Positions 7,439 through 15,358 of a stretch of 45,609 nt of DNA are shown here, one piece after another. The position numbers and the translations under genes were made by a program. The stretch covers positions 1 to 45,609 of the forward strand of contig DASTOM010000043.1 in NCBI GenBank assembly GCA_035762545.1. Direction: 5' to 3'. This DNA comes from JANQRA01 sp035762545 (GTDB lineage Bacteria > Actinomycetota > Acidimicrobiia > Spongiisociales > ZC4RG35). How positions within the stretch are numbered: position 1 is the stretch's first letter; every line of letters begins with the position of its first letter. A model generated the notes under the pieces. The model searched no databases, had not been told where the DNA came from, and worked only from the letters and a program-made list of their open reading frames with translations.

Positions 7439-8293
7439 CTAGCCGAAGACGATCGTGCGGCGACCGGTGACGATCACGCGATGCTGCAGGTGGGCTCGAA
7501 CCGCAGCGGCGAGGACCTGGCTCTCGTTCTCCCTGCCCCGACGGATCAGGTCCTCGATGGAGTCCCGGTACGAGGTCGAAATGACTCCCTGACCGATGAT
7601 CGGCCCGTCATCGAGGTCCGCAGTGGCGTAGTGGGCAGTGGCGCCGATCAGCTTCACTCCGCGCTCCATCGCCTGGTGATAGGGCCGGGCACCTGGGAAG
7701 GCAGGGAGAAAGGAATGGTGGATGTTGATGACCCTCCACTTCCACCGGTCGACGAAGTCGCCGGAGAGAATCTGCATGTACCGGGCCAGGACCACGAGAT
7801 CGACGTCGAGCTCCTCCAGCAACGCATCGAGCTTCTCCTCCTGCGCGGCTTTCGTCTCGGGAGTGACCGGGAGATGGTGGAAAGGGATCCCGAACCCCTC
7901 GGCGATGTCCCGGGTGTCCTCGTGGTTGCTCACCACTGCTGCGATGTCGGCCGGGATGTCCCCAACCCGCCAGCGGCCGATCAGGTCGATCAGGCAGTGG
8001 GGATCGCGCGAAGCGAGGATGGCGATCCTCTGGGCCGGTTCCATGGGACGGATCGACCACTCGCTCCTCAGCTCGTCGGCAAGCGGGGCGAACCCACTGC
8101 GGAACCCGTCGAGATCGACGGGCCCCCCCGGCGTATCGAAATGGATCCTGAGGAAGAACTGGTTGTCGGCAACCGACAGCGTCTCCTCTGCTCGCAGGAT
8201 GTTGCCGCCGAGTTCGAACAATCTCGTCGTGACCCGGGCGACTATCCCGGGTTGGTCCGCACAGGACCACAGGAGCACAGCGGATTCGGTCAT
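7439..8293 (-). CDS. purU: formyltetrahydrofolate deformylase
   Basis: 284 aa, the normal PurU length. It hydrolyses 10-formyl-THF to formate and THF, balancing one-carbon pools and feeding formate to PurT. The N-terminal ACT domain (SAVLLWSCADQPGIVARVTTRLFELGGNIL) is followed by the formyltransferase fold with the hallmark INIHHSFLPAFPGARPYHQA, containing the catalytic Asn/His, and LIGATAHYATADLDDGPIIGQ with the catalytic Asp. The longer frame up to 8476 runs into the divergent SDR gene; ATG 8293 places the ACT domain at the N-terminus as usual. It ends 35 bp from the convergent aceK. Confidence 0.93.
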   Translation of the reverse strand: MTESAVLLWSCADQPGIVARVTTRLFELGGNILRAEETLSVADNQFFLRIHFDTPGGPVDLDGFRSGFAPLADELRSEWSIRPMEPAQRIAILASRDPHCLIDLIGRWRVGDIPADIAAVVSNHEDTRDIAEGFGIPFHHLPVTPETKAAQEEKLDALLEELDVDLVVLARYMQILSGDFVDRWKWRVINIHHSFLPAFPGARPYHQAMERGVKLIGATAHYATADLDDGPIIGQGVISTSYRDSIEDLIRRGRENESQVLAAAVRAHLQHRVIVTGRRTIVFG

Positions 8294-8303
8294 TTCGGCC
8301 GAG

Positions 8304-8309
8304 ACGGTA
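8304..8309 (-). promoter_or_regulatory. candidate -10 box for purU
   Basis: TACCGT on the minus strand ends 10 nt before ATG 8293, without a Shine-Dalgarno sequence between. Confidence 0.3.
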
Positions 8310-8335
8310 GTTGCGCCCGAGGTGGGCCCGATGTC

Positions 8336-8341
8336 TAGCCT
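8336..8341 (+). promoter_or_regulatory. candidate -10 box for the SDR gene
   Basis: TAGCCT (TANNNT) ends 6 nt before GTG 8348, giving leaderless geometry in the 54-bp divergent region shared with purU. Confidence 0.33.
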
Positions 8342-8347
8342 CGACGA

Positions 8348-9067
8348 GTGGCCGATCTCGTCTTCATAACCGGGGCATCCCGTGGTCTGGGCGCAGCGCT
8401 CGCCCGGACCGTGCCATTCCCTGCACACGTGATCGACATCAGCAGGACAGGGGGTTCCAGCATCGACATCGGGCACATCGGAGCGGATCTATCCGACCCC
8501 TCGGCCTGGAAACCGCTTGGCGACGAGATCCGACGTCTGGTCGACGAGCACCACCCGAGCCGAACACTGCTGATCCACAACGCCGGCGTCCTCGAGCCGA
8601 TCGGCTTCGCCGGTGAGGTCGACACCGACGCCTACGTGTCGAATGTCGTGGTCAACAGTGGCGCCGGGCAGGCTGTGGGGCACCTCTATCTGAGAGCCGT
8701 GGCAGGACGCACCGGACGACACGAGCTGATCATGATCAGCTCTGGTGCTGCCCGAGGCGTCTACCCGGGGTGGTCTTCGTACGGGGCCGGCAAAGCCGCC
8801 CTGGATCAGTGGGTCCGGAACGTGGGCGCCGAACAGGAAATCAGGGGTGGGGTCACCGTGGCGGCCATCGCCCCCGGGGTGGTCGACACCGACATGCAGG
8901 AATTGATCCGGGACACCGACGAAGCCGACTTTCCCTCGGTGGGACGGTTCCACGACCTGAAACGGGACGGCGACCTCGTGGATCCGGAAATCGCGGCGAG
9001 CAGGGTCTGGACGGCGATCGAGTCGGGATTGGCGAGCGGATCGGTGGTCGACGTGCGCGACTTCTGA
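8348..9067 (+). CDS. short-chain dehydrogenase/reductase
   Basis: 239 aa, GTG start. A classical SDR: the nucleotide-binding TGASRGLG at residues 8-15, the NAG motif (IHNAGVLEP), a catalytic Ser region (MISSGAARGVYPGWSS) and the YGAGK active-site Tyr/Lys. IAPGVVDTDM follows, as usual. The overall sequence is closest in style to sepiapterin-reductase-like/benzil-reductase-like SDRs, but the substrate cannot be read from the sequence. It is divergent from purU and upstream of the molybdopterin enzyme on the same strand, with a 34-nt gap that contains its own promoter-like box, so operon membership is doubtful. Confidence 0.85.
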   Translation: MADLVFITGASRGLGAALARTVPFPAHVIDISRTGGSSIDIGHIGADLSDPSAWKPLGDEIRRLVDEHHPSRTLLIHNAGVLEPIGFAGEVDTDAYVSNVVVNSGAGQAVGHLYLRAVAGRTGRHELIMISSGAARGVYPGWSSYGAGKAALDQWVRNVGAEQEIRGGVTVAAIAPGVVDTDMQELIRDTDEADFPSVGRFHDLKRDGDLVDPEIAASRVWTAIESGLASGSVVDVRDF

Positions 9068-9088
9068 TACGTCACGATCGCCCTTCGC

Positions 9089-9094
9089 TAGATT
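9089..9094 (+). promoter_or_regulatory. candidate -10 box for the molybdopterin oxidoreductase
   Basis: TAGATT (TANNNT) ends 7 nt before GTG 9102, the typical leaderless spacing. Confidence 0.37.
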
Positions 9095-9101
9095 CGTCGC
9101 G

Positions 9102-11315
9102 GTGAGTTCCGACGTCTCGCTCCACACCCGCACCTGTCCTCTCTGCGAGGCCACCTGCGGTCTCGAGATCAGCCATCGCAACGGTCAGGTGGTCAGGATC
9201 CGGGGTGACCGTGATGACGTCTTCAGCCATGGGTTCATCTGCCCCAAGGGGTCGACTCTGGCCAAGCTCGACGACGACCCCGACCGACTCCGCACCCCTC
9301 TGATCAAACGGGACGGTCGTCACGTCGAGGCGACCTGGGATGAAGCGTTCGCGCTGATCGATGAGAAGCTGACCCCGATCGTCGCCGCTGACCCGAATCT
9401 GGTCGGGTTCTACCTGGGCAACCCCAACGTCCACTCCATGTCCGGTGTTCTGTACGTGAAGCCGTTACTGAAGATGGTGCGGACCCGGAGCATCTTCAGC
9501 GCCGCCACCGTCGACCAGATGCCGAAGCATGTCTCGTCCGGATACCTGTTCGGGCACCCCGACCTGATCCCAGTTCCCGACCTGGATCGGACCTCGTATC
9601 TCCTCATGCTCGGCGCCAACCCCTACGAGTCGAACGGAAGTCTCGCCACCGCACCGGACTGGCCGGGGCGAATGGCCGCCATCACCGAACGCGGCGGGAA
9701 GGTGGTGGTGGTCGACCCTCGGCTCACCAAGAGTGCCGCTGCCGCCGGCGAGCACATACCGATCAGGCCGGGGACCGATGCACTGTTCCTGGCCGCGATC
9801 TCCTCAGTGATGTTCGATGAGGACCTGGTAGACCTCGGCGCCCTCGCCGGGCACGTGAACGGTTTGGAAGACCTAGCGACAGCTGTAGAGGCATTCACTC
9901 CGGCCGCCGTCGCCGCCACCACGGGCGTCCCGGCGGAGACCACGATCAGGATCGCCCATGAACTGGCAGCAGCCGAGAGTGCTGCGGTCTACGGCCGGAT
10001 CGGCACGCACACGGCGGAGTTCGGGACATTGGCCTCCTGGCTCGTCGATGTGTTGAACGTGATCACCGGGAATCTCGACCGTCCTGGTGGTGCAATGTTC
10101 GCCAAACCCGCCCACGAGCGCCGGCGGGGCCGGCGACGATTCGAGATCGGACGCTGGGCCACCAGGGTCAACGGAGCTCCCGAGGTTCGCGGCGAACTGC
10201 CCGTGTCGGAGTTGGCCAACGAGATCCTCGAGCCCGGTGGGATCAGGGCCATGGTCACGATCGCGGGCAACCCAATCCTCTCCACGCCCGACAGTGCGCG
10301 GTTGGACGAGGCCTTCTCCTCGCTCGACTTCATGGTGTCGATCGACGTGTACCTCAACGAGACCACACGACACGCCGACGTCATCCTCCCTGGGACCACC
10401 CCCCTGCGAAGACCCCACTATGACTTCGCGTTCTACGGGCTCTCCATCCGCAACATCGCCAACTTCTCTCCTGCCCTGTACGACCTGCCAGAGGGGACAC
10501 CCGACGAGTGGCAGATCCTGATCAGACTCGGAGCGACCCTCACCGGGCAGGGAAGCAATCCAGATCTCGACGCTCTCGACGACGCCCTTTTCGGGATGAC
10601 TGTCGGTGGCGAAGTGAGCGACCCCGCTTCGCCGATCCACGGGCGAAGCCCCGAGGAGATCTTCCACGCCACCACCGGCGGGCGCGGTCCCGAGCGCATG
10701 CTCGACTTCCTGGTCCGCACCGGGCCATATGGCGATGGCTACGGGCGCGACCCCCAAGGGTTGACCCTCGACAAGCTGAAAGACCATCCCCACGGGATAG
10801 ATCTCGGACCCCTCCAACCCCGGGTACCGGACGATCTCTGCACCCCCTCGGGACGTATCGAACTGGCACGCGATGAGCTCCTGGCCGACATCCCCCGACT
10901 CGAGTCACGCCTGGGCAGGAACGTGAACGGTGGGCTGGTGCTCATCGGACGGAGGGACGTCCGATCGAACAACTCGTGGATGCACAACGTCGACGTGTTG
11001 GTCAAAGGTCGCGAGCGGTGCACACTCCAGATCAATCCCTCCGACGCCCAACGAGTTGGTGTGACCGCGGGGGGAAGCGCCAAAGTCTCCTCAGCGGCCG
11101 GCATGCTCGTGGTCCCGGTGGAGATCACCGACGAGATCATGTCGGGGGTCGTGAGCCTCCCTCATGGGTGGGGCCACGACATGGCAGGCTCGGAACTGTC
11201 CGTTGCATCCTCACGGGCCGGCGTCAACTCCAATCTCCTCTCCACCGGAGAGACAGACCCCCTGTCAGGGAACGCAATCCTCAATGGCGTGCCCGTGGAA
11301 GTGGTGCCGGCTTGA
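9102..11315 (+). CDS. molybdopterin-dependent oxidoreductase (formate dehydrogenase/nitrate reductase superfamily)
   Basis: 737 aa. The N-terminal 4Fe-4S motif is C12-x2-C15-x3-C19 with C47 (TCPLCEATCG, FICPKG), followed by domains binding the bis-molybdopterin cofactor (LMLGANPYESNG; VVVVDPRLTKSA; TIAGNPILSTPD; ADVILPGTTPLRRPHYDF) and a C-terminal dinucleotide-binding domain (NSWMHNVDVLVKG; SLPHGWGHDM). At the usual molybdenum-ligand position (FSAATVDQMPKH) I see no Cys, Sec or Ser, so the metal ligand and substrate are uncertain. There is no Tat signal, so it is probably cytoplasmic. No redox partner subunit is adjacent. The next gene starts within its stop codon (TTGA). Confidence 0.85.
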   Translation: MSSDVSLHTRTCPLCEATCGLEISHRNGQVVRIRGDRDDVFSHGFICPKGSTLAKLDDDPDRLRTPLIKRDGRHVEATWDEAFALIDEKLTPIVAADPNLVGFYLGNPNVHSMSGVLYVKPLLKMVRTRSIFSAATVDQMPKHVSSGYLFGHPDLIPVPDLDRTSYLLMLGANPYESNGSLATAPDWPGRMAAITERGGKVVVVDPRLTKSAAAAGEHIPIRPGTDALFLAAISSVMFDEDLVDLGALAGHVNGLEDLATAVEAFTPAAVAATTGVPAETTIRIAHELAAAESAAVYGRIGTHTAEFGTLASWLVDVLNVITGNLDRPGGAMFAKPAHERRRGRRRFEIGRWATRVNGAPEVRGELPVSELANEILEPGGIRAMVTIAGNPILSTPDSARLDEAFSSLDFMVSIDVYLNETTRHADVILPGTTPLRRPHYDFAFYGLSIRNIANFSPALYDLPEGTPDEWQILIRLGATLTGQGSNPDLDALDDALFGMTVGGEVSDPASPIHGRSPEEIFHATTGGRGPERMLDFLVRTGPYGDGYGRDPQGLTLDKLKDHPHGIDLGPLQPRVPDDLCTPSGRIELARDELLADIPRLESRLGRNVNGGLVLIGRRDVRSNNSWMHNVDVLVKGRERCTLQINPSDAQRVGVTAGGSAKVSSAAGMLVVPVEITDEIMSGVVSLPHGWGHDMAGSELSVASSRAGVNSNLLSTGETDPLSGNAILNGVPVEVVPA

Positions 11316-11596
11316 GGGCTCGCAGGCTCCTGGTGATCGCCCTCGCGGTGCTGGCTCTCTCCGCGTGCGCCGCCGGGCCCAACCCCGCCGTCGATGTCGG
11401 TCCCGACCCGGCCGGGTTCTGGCTGGGTCTCTGGCACGGTTTCATCGCTCCGATCACGTTCTTCATCTCCCTGTTCACCGACAGCGTCAACATCTACGAG
11501 GTGAACAACAACGGGAACTGGTACGACTTCGGATACGTCATCGGGGCGGGCCTCCTCCTGAGCGGGGGGATCTTCGGCCGCAGACGCTCCTACTGA
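11312..11596 (+). CDS. small conserved lipoprotein-like protein, TTG start
   Basis: 94 aa starting at TTG 11312, which overlaps the TGA of the preceding gene (TTGA), so translation is probably coupled. The N-terminus (MRARRLLVIALAVLALSAC) is a lipoprotein signal with lipobox L-S-A-C. The mature part has FWLGLWHGFIAPITFFISLF, then VNIYEVNNNGNWYDFGYVIG and a short glycine-rich membrane segment, ending RRRSY. I recall small proteins of this pattern in many unrelated bacteria as conserved proteins of unknown function. The frame stays open upstream but only as a shadow of the oxidoreductase gene. Its stop overlaps the convergent gene by 7 nt. Confidence 0.75.
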   Translation: MRARRLLVIALAVLALSACAAGPNPAVDVGPDPAGFWLGLWHGFIAPITFFISLFTDSVNIYEVNNNGNWYDFGYVIGAGLLLSGGIFGRRRSY

Positions 11597-12387
11597 AAGG
11601 CTCGGCTGCGATCGTCCGCCGAGAGCATGCCGGCCGAATAGTCCTGGGTTCCGCTCTCCAGCAATTCCCGGGCTGCCCGGTGCGCCGCCCCGAGTGCGAC
11701 CCAGGCGAGTGACCCACCTGTGGAGAGACGTCTGACTCCGATCTCGCGCATCTCGGCCACAGTCGGGCCTCCTGGAATCAGCAGGGCGTTCACCGGGACG
11801 GGGACCGCCGCGACGACCGATGCCAGGTCGGCACTCGACTTCAAACCCGGGGCGTAGACAACATCAGCTCCGGCGTTTGCGTAGGCGCGGAGTCGCTCGA
11901 TCGTGTCGTCCAAGTCGTCGATTCCGTAGAGGTGATTCTCTGCTCTGGCCGTGACGATCAACCCGTGACGGGATGCCGTCTCCACGTATGCGGCGACACG
12001 TGTGGTCGCCGTGGCCACATCCAAGACACCTGACGCGGGTCGGTAATCCTCGATGGAGATGCCTGACGCTCCACTGTCGGCCAGGACTTCGACCGTCGAC
12101 TCGAGACCGCCCACATCCTCGGCATACCCATCCTCTGCATCGACGCTCAAAGGTATCTCGAGAGCGGACGAGAGCGCGGCAACGTGCCTGGCGAGCTCAT
12201 CCAACCCCACGCTCTGATCCCTCCGACCGAGCGTGGCGGCCAAACCCGAGCTCGTGGTCGCAACCGCATCGAATCCGAGCGATTGGAACAACCTCGCAGA
12301 GCCCACATCCCAGGCATTGGGCATCAGGAACGTCCCGGCGGCGTGCAGGCCGGCGAACCGAGCGCGCAGACCGATGACGTCAGCCAT
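11590..12387 (-). CDS. isocitrate lyase/PEP mutase family protein
   Basis: 265 aa, typical for the small members of the ICL/PEP mutase superfamily (TIM-barrel enzymes that make or break C-C or P-C bonds using Mg2+). Visible motifs: MPNAWDVGSARLFQSLGFDAVATTSSG, PLSVDAEDGYAE (metal-binding Asp/Glu run), SGISIEDY and ARAENHLYG. The lyase-type KxxCGH loop is not evident, so isocitrate lyase activity is unlikely despite aceK in the window. ATG 12387 gives the normal N-terminus; a longer frame to 12486 is a shadow. It overlaps the upstream acyl-CoA ligase by 8 nt, so the two form an operon. Confidence 0.82.
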   Translation of the reverse strand: MADVIGLRARFAGLHAAGTFLMPNAWDVGSARLFQSLGFDAVATTSSGLAATLGRRDQSVGLDELARHVAALSSALEIPLSVDAEDGYAEDVGGLESTVEVLADSGASGISIEDYRPASGVLDVATATTRVAAYVETASRHGLIVTARAENHLYGIDDLDDTIERLRAYANAGADVVYAPGLKSSADLASVVAAVPVPVNALLIPGGPTVAEMREIGVRRLSTGGSLAWVALGAAHRAARELLESGTQDYSAGMLSADDRSRAFQ

Positions 12388-13942
12388 GCCCTCGATCCCG
12401 GAGTACCCGTCGCAGGATCTTGCCCGAGAGCGACTTGGGAATCGCTTCGATGAACTCGACGGCACGTACCTTCTTGAACGAGGCAACTCTCCCCGCCACG
12501 AATTCCATCACCTCCTCTGCGCTCAGCTCGGTGCCCGGCTGGAGGACGACGAAGGCTTTGGGCACCTCACCCGCATCTTCGTCCGGAAGAGAGATCACGG
12601 CGGCGTCGGCGATATCCGGATGGGTGAGGAGCACCGCCTCGAGCTCGGCGGGCGCGACCTGGAATCCCTTGTACTTGATCAACTCCTTCAGTCGATCGGT
12701 GATGTACCAGTGATCGTCGGAGTCGACCCGACCGATGTCACCGGTGTGGAACCAGCCGTCCTCGTCGAGACAGGCCCTGGTTGCTTCCGGGTTGTTGAGG
12801 TATCCCTTCATGACCTGCGGGCCACGGATCCACAACTCACCACTCTCGCCCGGTCCCACGTCCTCGTGCGACTCCGGATCGATGAGACGTGCCTCGGTGT
12901 TGGGAACGAGCACTCCGATCGATCCGGAACGGACCACCCCGGGAAGGGCCGTGTGAGTCGCCGGGCTGGTCTCGGTGAGACCGTACCCCTGGATTATCTC
13001 CGCTCCGGTGCGCCGTGCCGCCTCCAGTTCGACCTCTGCACTCAGGGGAGCCGCCCCGGAACCGATCTGGACCAGGCTGGAGAGGTCGTAGTCGTCGACC
13101 ATCGGGTGTTTCGCCAGGGCCACGACGATCGGAGGCACGGCCGCGACGCGTGTGACGCGGTGTTCCTGGATCACTGACAGGAACTCGGCCAGGTCGAACC
13201 TCGGAAGTGTCACGGTCCGCGCACCGTGGAACAGCACCCCGTTCATCAGCACCTGCATCCCATAGATGTGGAAGAACGGGAGAACTGCGAGCACCACATC
13301 CTCCTCGTTCGCCATGGACAGTGGAGCTGTCTGTGCCAGGTTGGAGACGAGGTTGAAGTGTGTCAGCTCGACCCCTTTGGGGAGACCCATCGTCCCTGAC
13401 GAGTAAGGCAGGACCACCACATGCTGACGGGGATCGATCCGAACCTGATCGATCGGATCGGCCGCCAGGAGTTGGAAGAACGTGGCGTACCCATCGACCG
13501 GCTCGCCGAGGACGAAGATGGTCTCGACACTGCTGTTCGCGGCGGCTCGCCGGGCGGTCTCGAGGAAGAGCTCGATCGTGACCAGGAATCGGGCCCCGGA
13601 GTCGCGGAGCTGCTGGCCGATCTCGTCGACGGTGTACGTCGGGTTGAGGGTGGTCACGGCTCCCCCGGCGATGGCTACGCCATGGAAGACGATGGCGTAC
13701 TCGGGGATGTTGGGGCAGATGAGTGCCAGGACGTCGCCCGCAGCCATGCCGGCCGCAACGAGACCTCCGGCGGCCTTCCGGGAGGCTCCGTACAGCTCGG
13801 CGTAGGTGTAGGACCGACCGGTAGGCCCGTCGACGACCGCCACCCGGTCGGCGAGCCGATCGGCATGGCGAAAGACGTAGGAAGAGAGCGCCGTGTTCGG
13901 CAGCTCGACGTCGGGAAGCGGACTCCGAAACACCTGACTCAC
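12380..13942 (-). CDS. AMP-forming acyl-CoA synthetase, 4-coumarate:CoA ligase-like
   Basis: 520 aa, GTG start. An ANL-superfamily adenylating enzyme that activates a carboxylic acid to acyl-AMP and then acyl-CoA. Motifs in order: A3 phosphate loop YSSGTMGLPKGV (Met where Thr is commoner), VLPFFHIYGMQ, A5 GYGLTETSPAT, A7 WFHTGDIG, A8 DRLKELIKYKGFQVAPAELE and A10 PKSLSGKILRR with the catalytic Lys. Overall it looks like the plant 4CL/long-chain type. The actual substrate is unknown. It is followed with overlap by the ICL/PEP-mutase-like gene. Confidence 0.9.
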   Translation of the reverse strand: MSQVFRSPLPDVELPNTALSSYVFRHADRLADRVAVVDGPTGRSYTYAELYGASRKAAGGLVAAGMAAGDVLALICPNIPEYAIVFHGVAIAGGAVTTLNPTYTVDEIGQQLRDSGARFLVTIELFLETARRAAANSSVETIFVLGEPVDGYATFFQLLAADPIDQVRIDPRQHVVVLPYSSGTMGLPKGVELTHFNLVSNLAQTAPLSMANEEDVVLAVLPFFHIYGMQVLMNGVLFHGARTVTLPRFDLAEFLSVIQEHRVTRVAAVPPIVVALAKHPMVDDYDLSSLVQIGSGAAPLSAEVELEAARRTGAEIIQGYGLTETSPATHTALPGVVRSGSIGVLVPNTEARLIDPESHEDVGPGESGELWIRGPQVMKGYLNNPEATRACLDEDGWFHTGDIGRVDSDDHWYITDRLKELIKYKGFQVAPAELEAVLLTHPDIADAAVISLPDEDAGEVPKAFVVLQPGTELSAEEVMEFVAGRVASFKKVRAVEFIEAIPKSLSGKILRRVLRDRGHG

Positions 13943-14024
13943 TGGAGCGGCAACCTAGCGATCGCGGATCTGTCGGTGGCTGCCAATACGTTCGTCATCG
14001 AGGGCTCGAAGACGAGGGGTGGCG

Positions 14025-14528
14025 ATGAACGCTCGAATCCAGGCCTGGCTCGACCAGGAAGACGCCCGTATGAAGTCGGTGATCAGACGTCATGGGTGGG
14101 CAATCGAATACATCGGAGGGGGATGTTGCTCGTTCCCCGGGTGCGACGGGGGTGACGAGCTCGACCCTCCATTCGCTTACACGGTCGGACTGTTCGGCAT
14201 GGGACACCCCGAGCTGCTCGTGTTCGGGCTCGATCCAGATCTGACGAGCAGTGTGCTCAACGACCTCGGGGACCGGGTCCGTGGTGACGAGGCCCTCATC
14301 CCGGGGCAGTTGATCGAGTTCGTCGGCTGGGATCGTCGAGTGATCCTCGAGACGGTGCCCAACCCGGGCGAGATCGTGTTCAGCGCCAACCGCTTCTATG
14401 CACGCCCGTCGGAGTTCTCGGTTCCGGTACTTCAGCTTGCCTACGACGACGAGCTGGGTCGTTTTCCCTGGGAAGAGGGTCACCGTCAACCGCGGCGACA
14501 ACCCCGACCAGGGACCTTCTCGGCCTAG
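14025..14528 (+). CDS. DUF4262-domain protein
   Basis: 167 aa from ATG 14025. The pattern GWAIEYIGGG, then PPFAYTVGLFGMGHPELLVFGLDP, GDRVRGDEALIPGQLIEFVGWD and an aromatic-rich end (LQLAYDDELGRFPWEEG) is that of DUF4262, a small family of unknown function. A Cys-rich turn (CCSFPGCDGGD) near residues 33-43 might bind a metal, which is inference. GAGGGG ends 5 nt before ATG 14025, so this start is preferred to GTG 14019. The 76-nt gap to the divergent ligase gene holds nothing else I recognise. Confidence 0.75.
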   Translation: MNARIQAWLDQEDARMKSVIRRHGWAIEYIGGGCCSFPGCDGGDELDPPFAYTVGLFGMGHPELLVFGLDPDLTSSVLNDLGDRVRGDEALIPGQLIEFVGWDRRVILETVPNPGEIVFSANRFYARPSEFSVPVLQLAYDDELGRFPWEEGHRQPRRQPRPGTFSA

Positions 14529-14557
14529 GCTCCGCTCCCGCGGAGTCCGGAGTGTCG

Positions 14558-15358
14558 ATGGACGCTGAGGTTCAACGGATCCAATCACGAGACGGCACAC
14601 TCATCGCCGTCTGGGTCAGAGGGCAGGGCCCACCGATAGTGCTCGTCCACGGGTCGATGAGCGATCACGGATATCTGGAGGGTCTGGCGGTCGACCTGGC
14701 TTCCTCGATGACGGTCTACTCGGTGGATAGACGTGGCTTCGGTGCCAGCGAGGACGGGGTGGCGTACGCCCTTGACCGAGAGTTCGAAGACGTCGCAGCT
14801 GTGGTCGATCGGGCCAACCGGAACCATGGGACGCCCGCGACACTCTTCGGGCACTCTTTTGGCGCCGGAGTTGCGATGGGCGCCGCCACCCTCACCGAGG
14901 CGGTCGGTCATCTGGTCCTCTACGAGCCAGGCCTGGGGCTGAACTATCCCGAAGGGTGCATCGAGGAGATCGAGACCGCGGTCGCAACCGGCGACCCGGA
15001 TCGAGCTCTCTCGATCATCTACACAGAGATCCTGCAGATGTCAGCAGCCGAGTTGGTCGATCGCCGAGCGAGCCCCAGCTGGGCTCAACAGCTGGGCACG
15101 GCACACACCGTGGCGCGCGAAGCGCGCGTCGAGGAGAGTTGGCGCTACGAACCGGACCGGTTCGCTGCGGTGAAAGCACCGACGCTCTTCATCGCCGGTG
15201 CCATGAGCGGACCGGACATCGCCACCGCGACGGCCTCGGCGTTGCAGGCAATTCCCGGGGCCCGGCTAACGACACTCGAGGAGCACGGCCACTCGGCATG
15301 CCGGACAGACCCGGCACTGGTCGCCACCGCGATTCGTCGGTTTGTCCTCGAGCCCTAG
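14558..15358 (+). CDS. alpha/beta hydrolase
   Basis: 266 aa. The alpha/beta-hydrolase fold is shown by PPIVLVHGSMSD (oxyanion region), the nucleophile elbow GHSFGAG, a later strand TLFIAGAMSGPD and the catalytic His in EEHGHSACRTDP. Substrate unknown; the family covers esterases, epoxide hydrolases and haloperoxidase-like enzymes. ATG 14558 has GGAG 5 nt upstream and is preferred to GTG 14552. The stop shares CTAG with the stop of hisD on the other strand. Confidence 0.85.
   Translation: MDAEVQRIQSRDGTLIAVWVRGQGPPIVLVHGSMSDHGYLEGLAVDLASSMTVYSVDRRGFGASEDGVAYALDREFEDVAAVVDRANRNHGTPATLFGHSFGAGVAMGAATLTEAVGHLVLYEPGLGLNYPEGCIEEIETAVATGDPDRALSIIYTEILQMSAAELVDRRASPSWAQQLGTAHTVAREARVEESWRYEPDRFAAVKAPTLFIAGAMSGPDIATATASALQAIPGARLTTLEEHGHSACRTDPALVATAIRRFVLEP

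Noticed and set aside
7405..7450. Bidirectional terminator between aceK and purU (TTCGG ... CCGAA).
   Set aside because: The stem has a bulge, is short and lacks T-runs; too weak to call.
11590..12387. Isocitrate lyase as partner for AceK.
   Set aside because: The protein has the small PEP-mutase-like form and no visible KxCGH lyase motif, so it is not evidence for a glyoxylate bypass.
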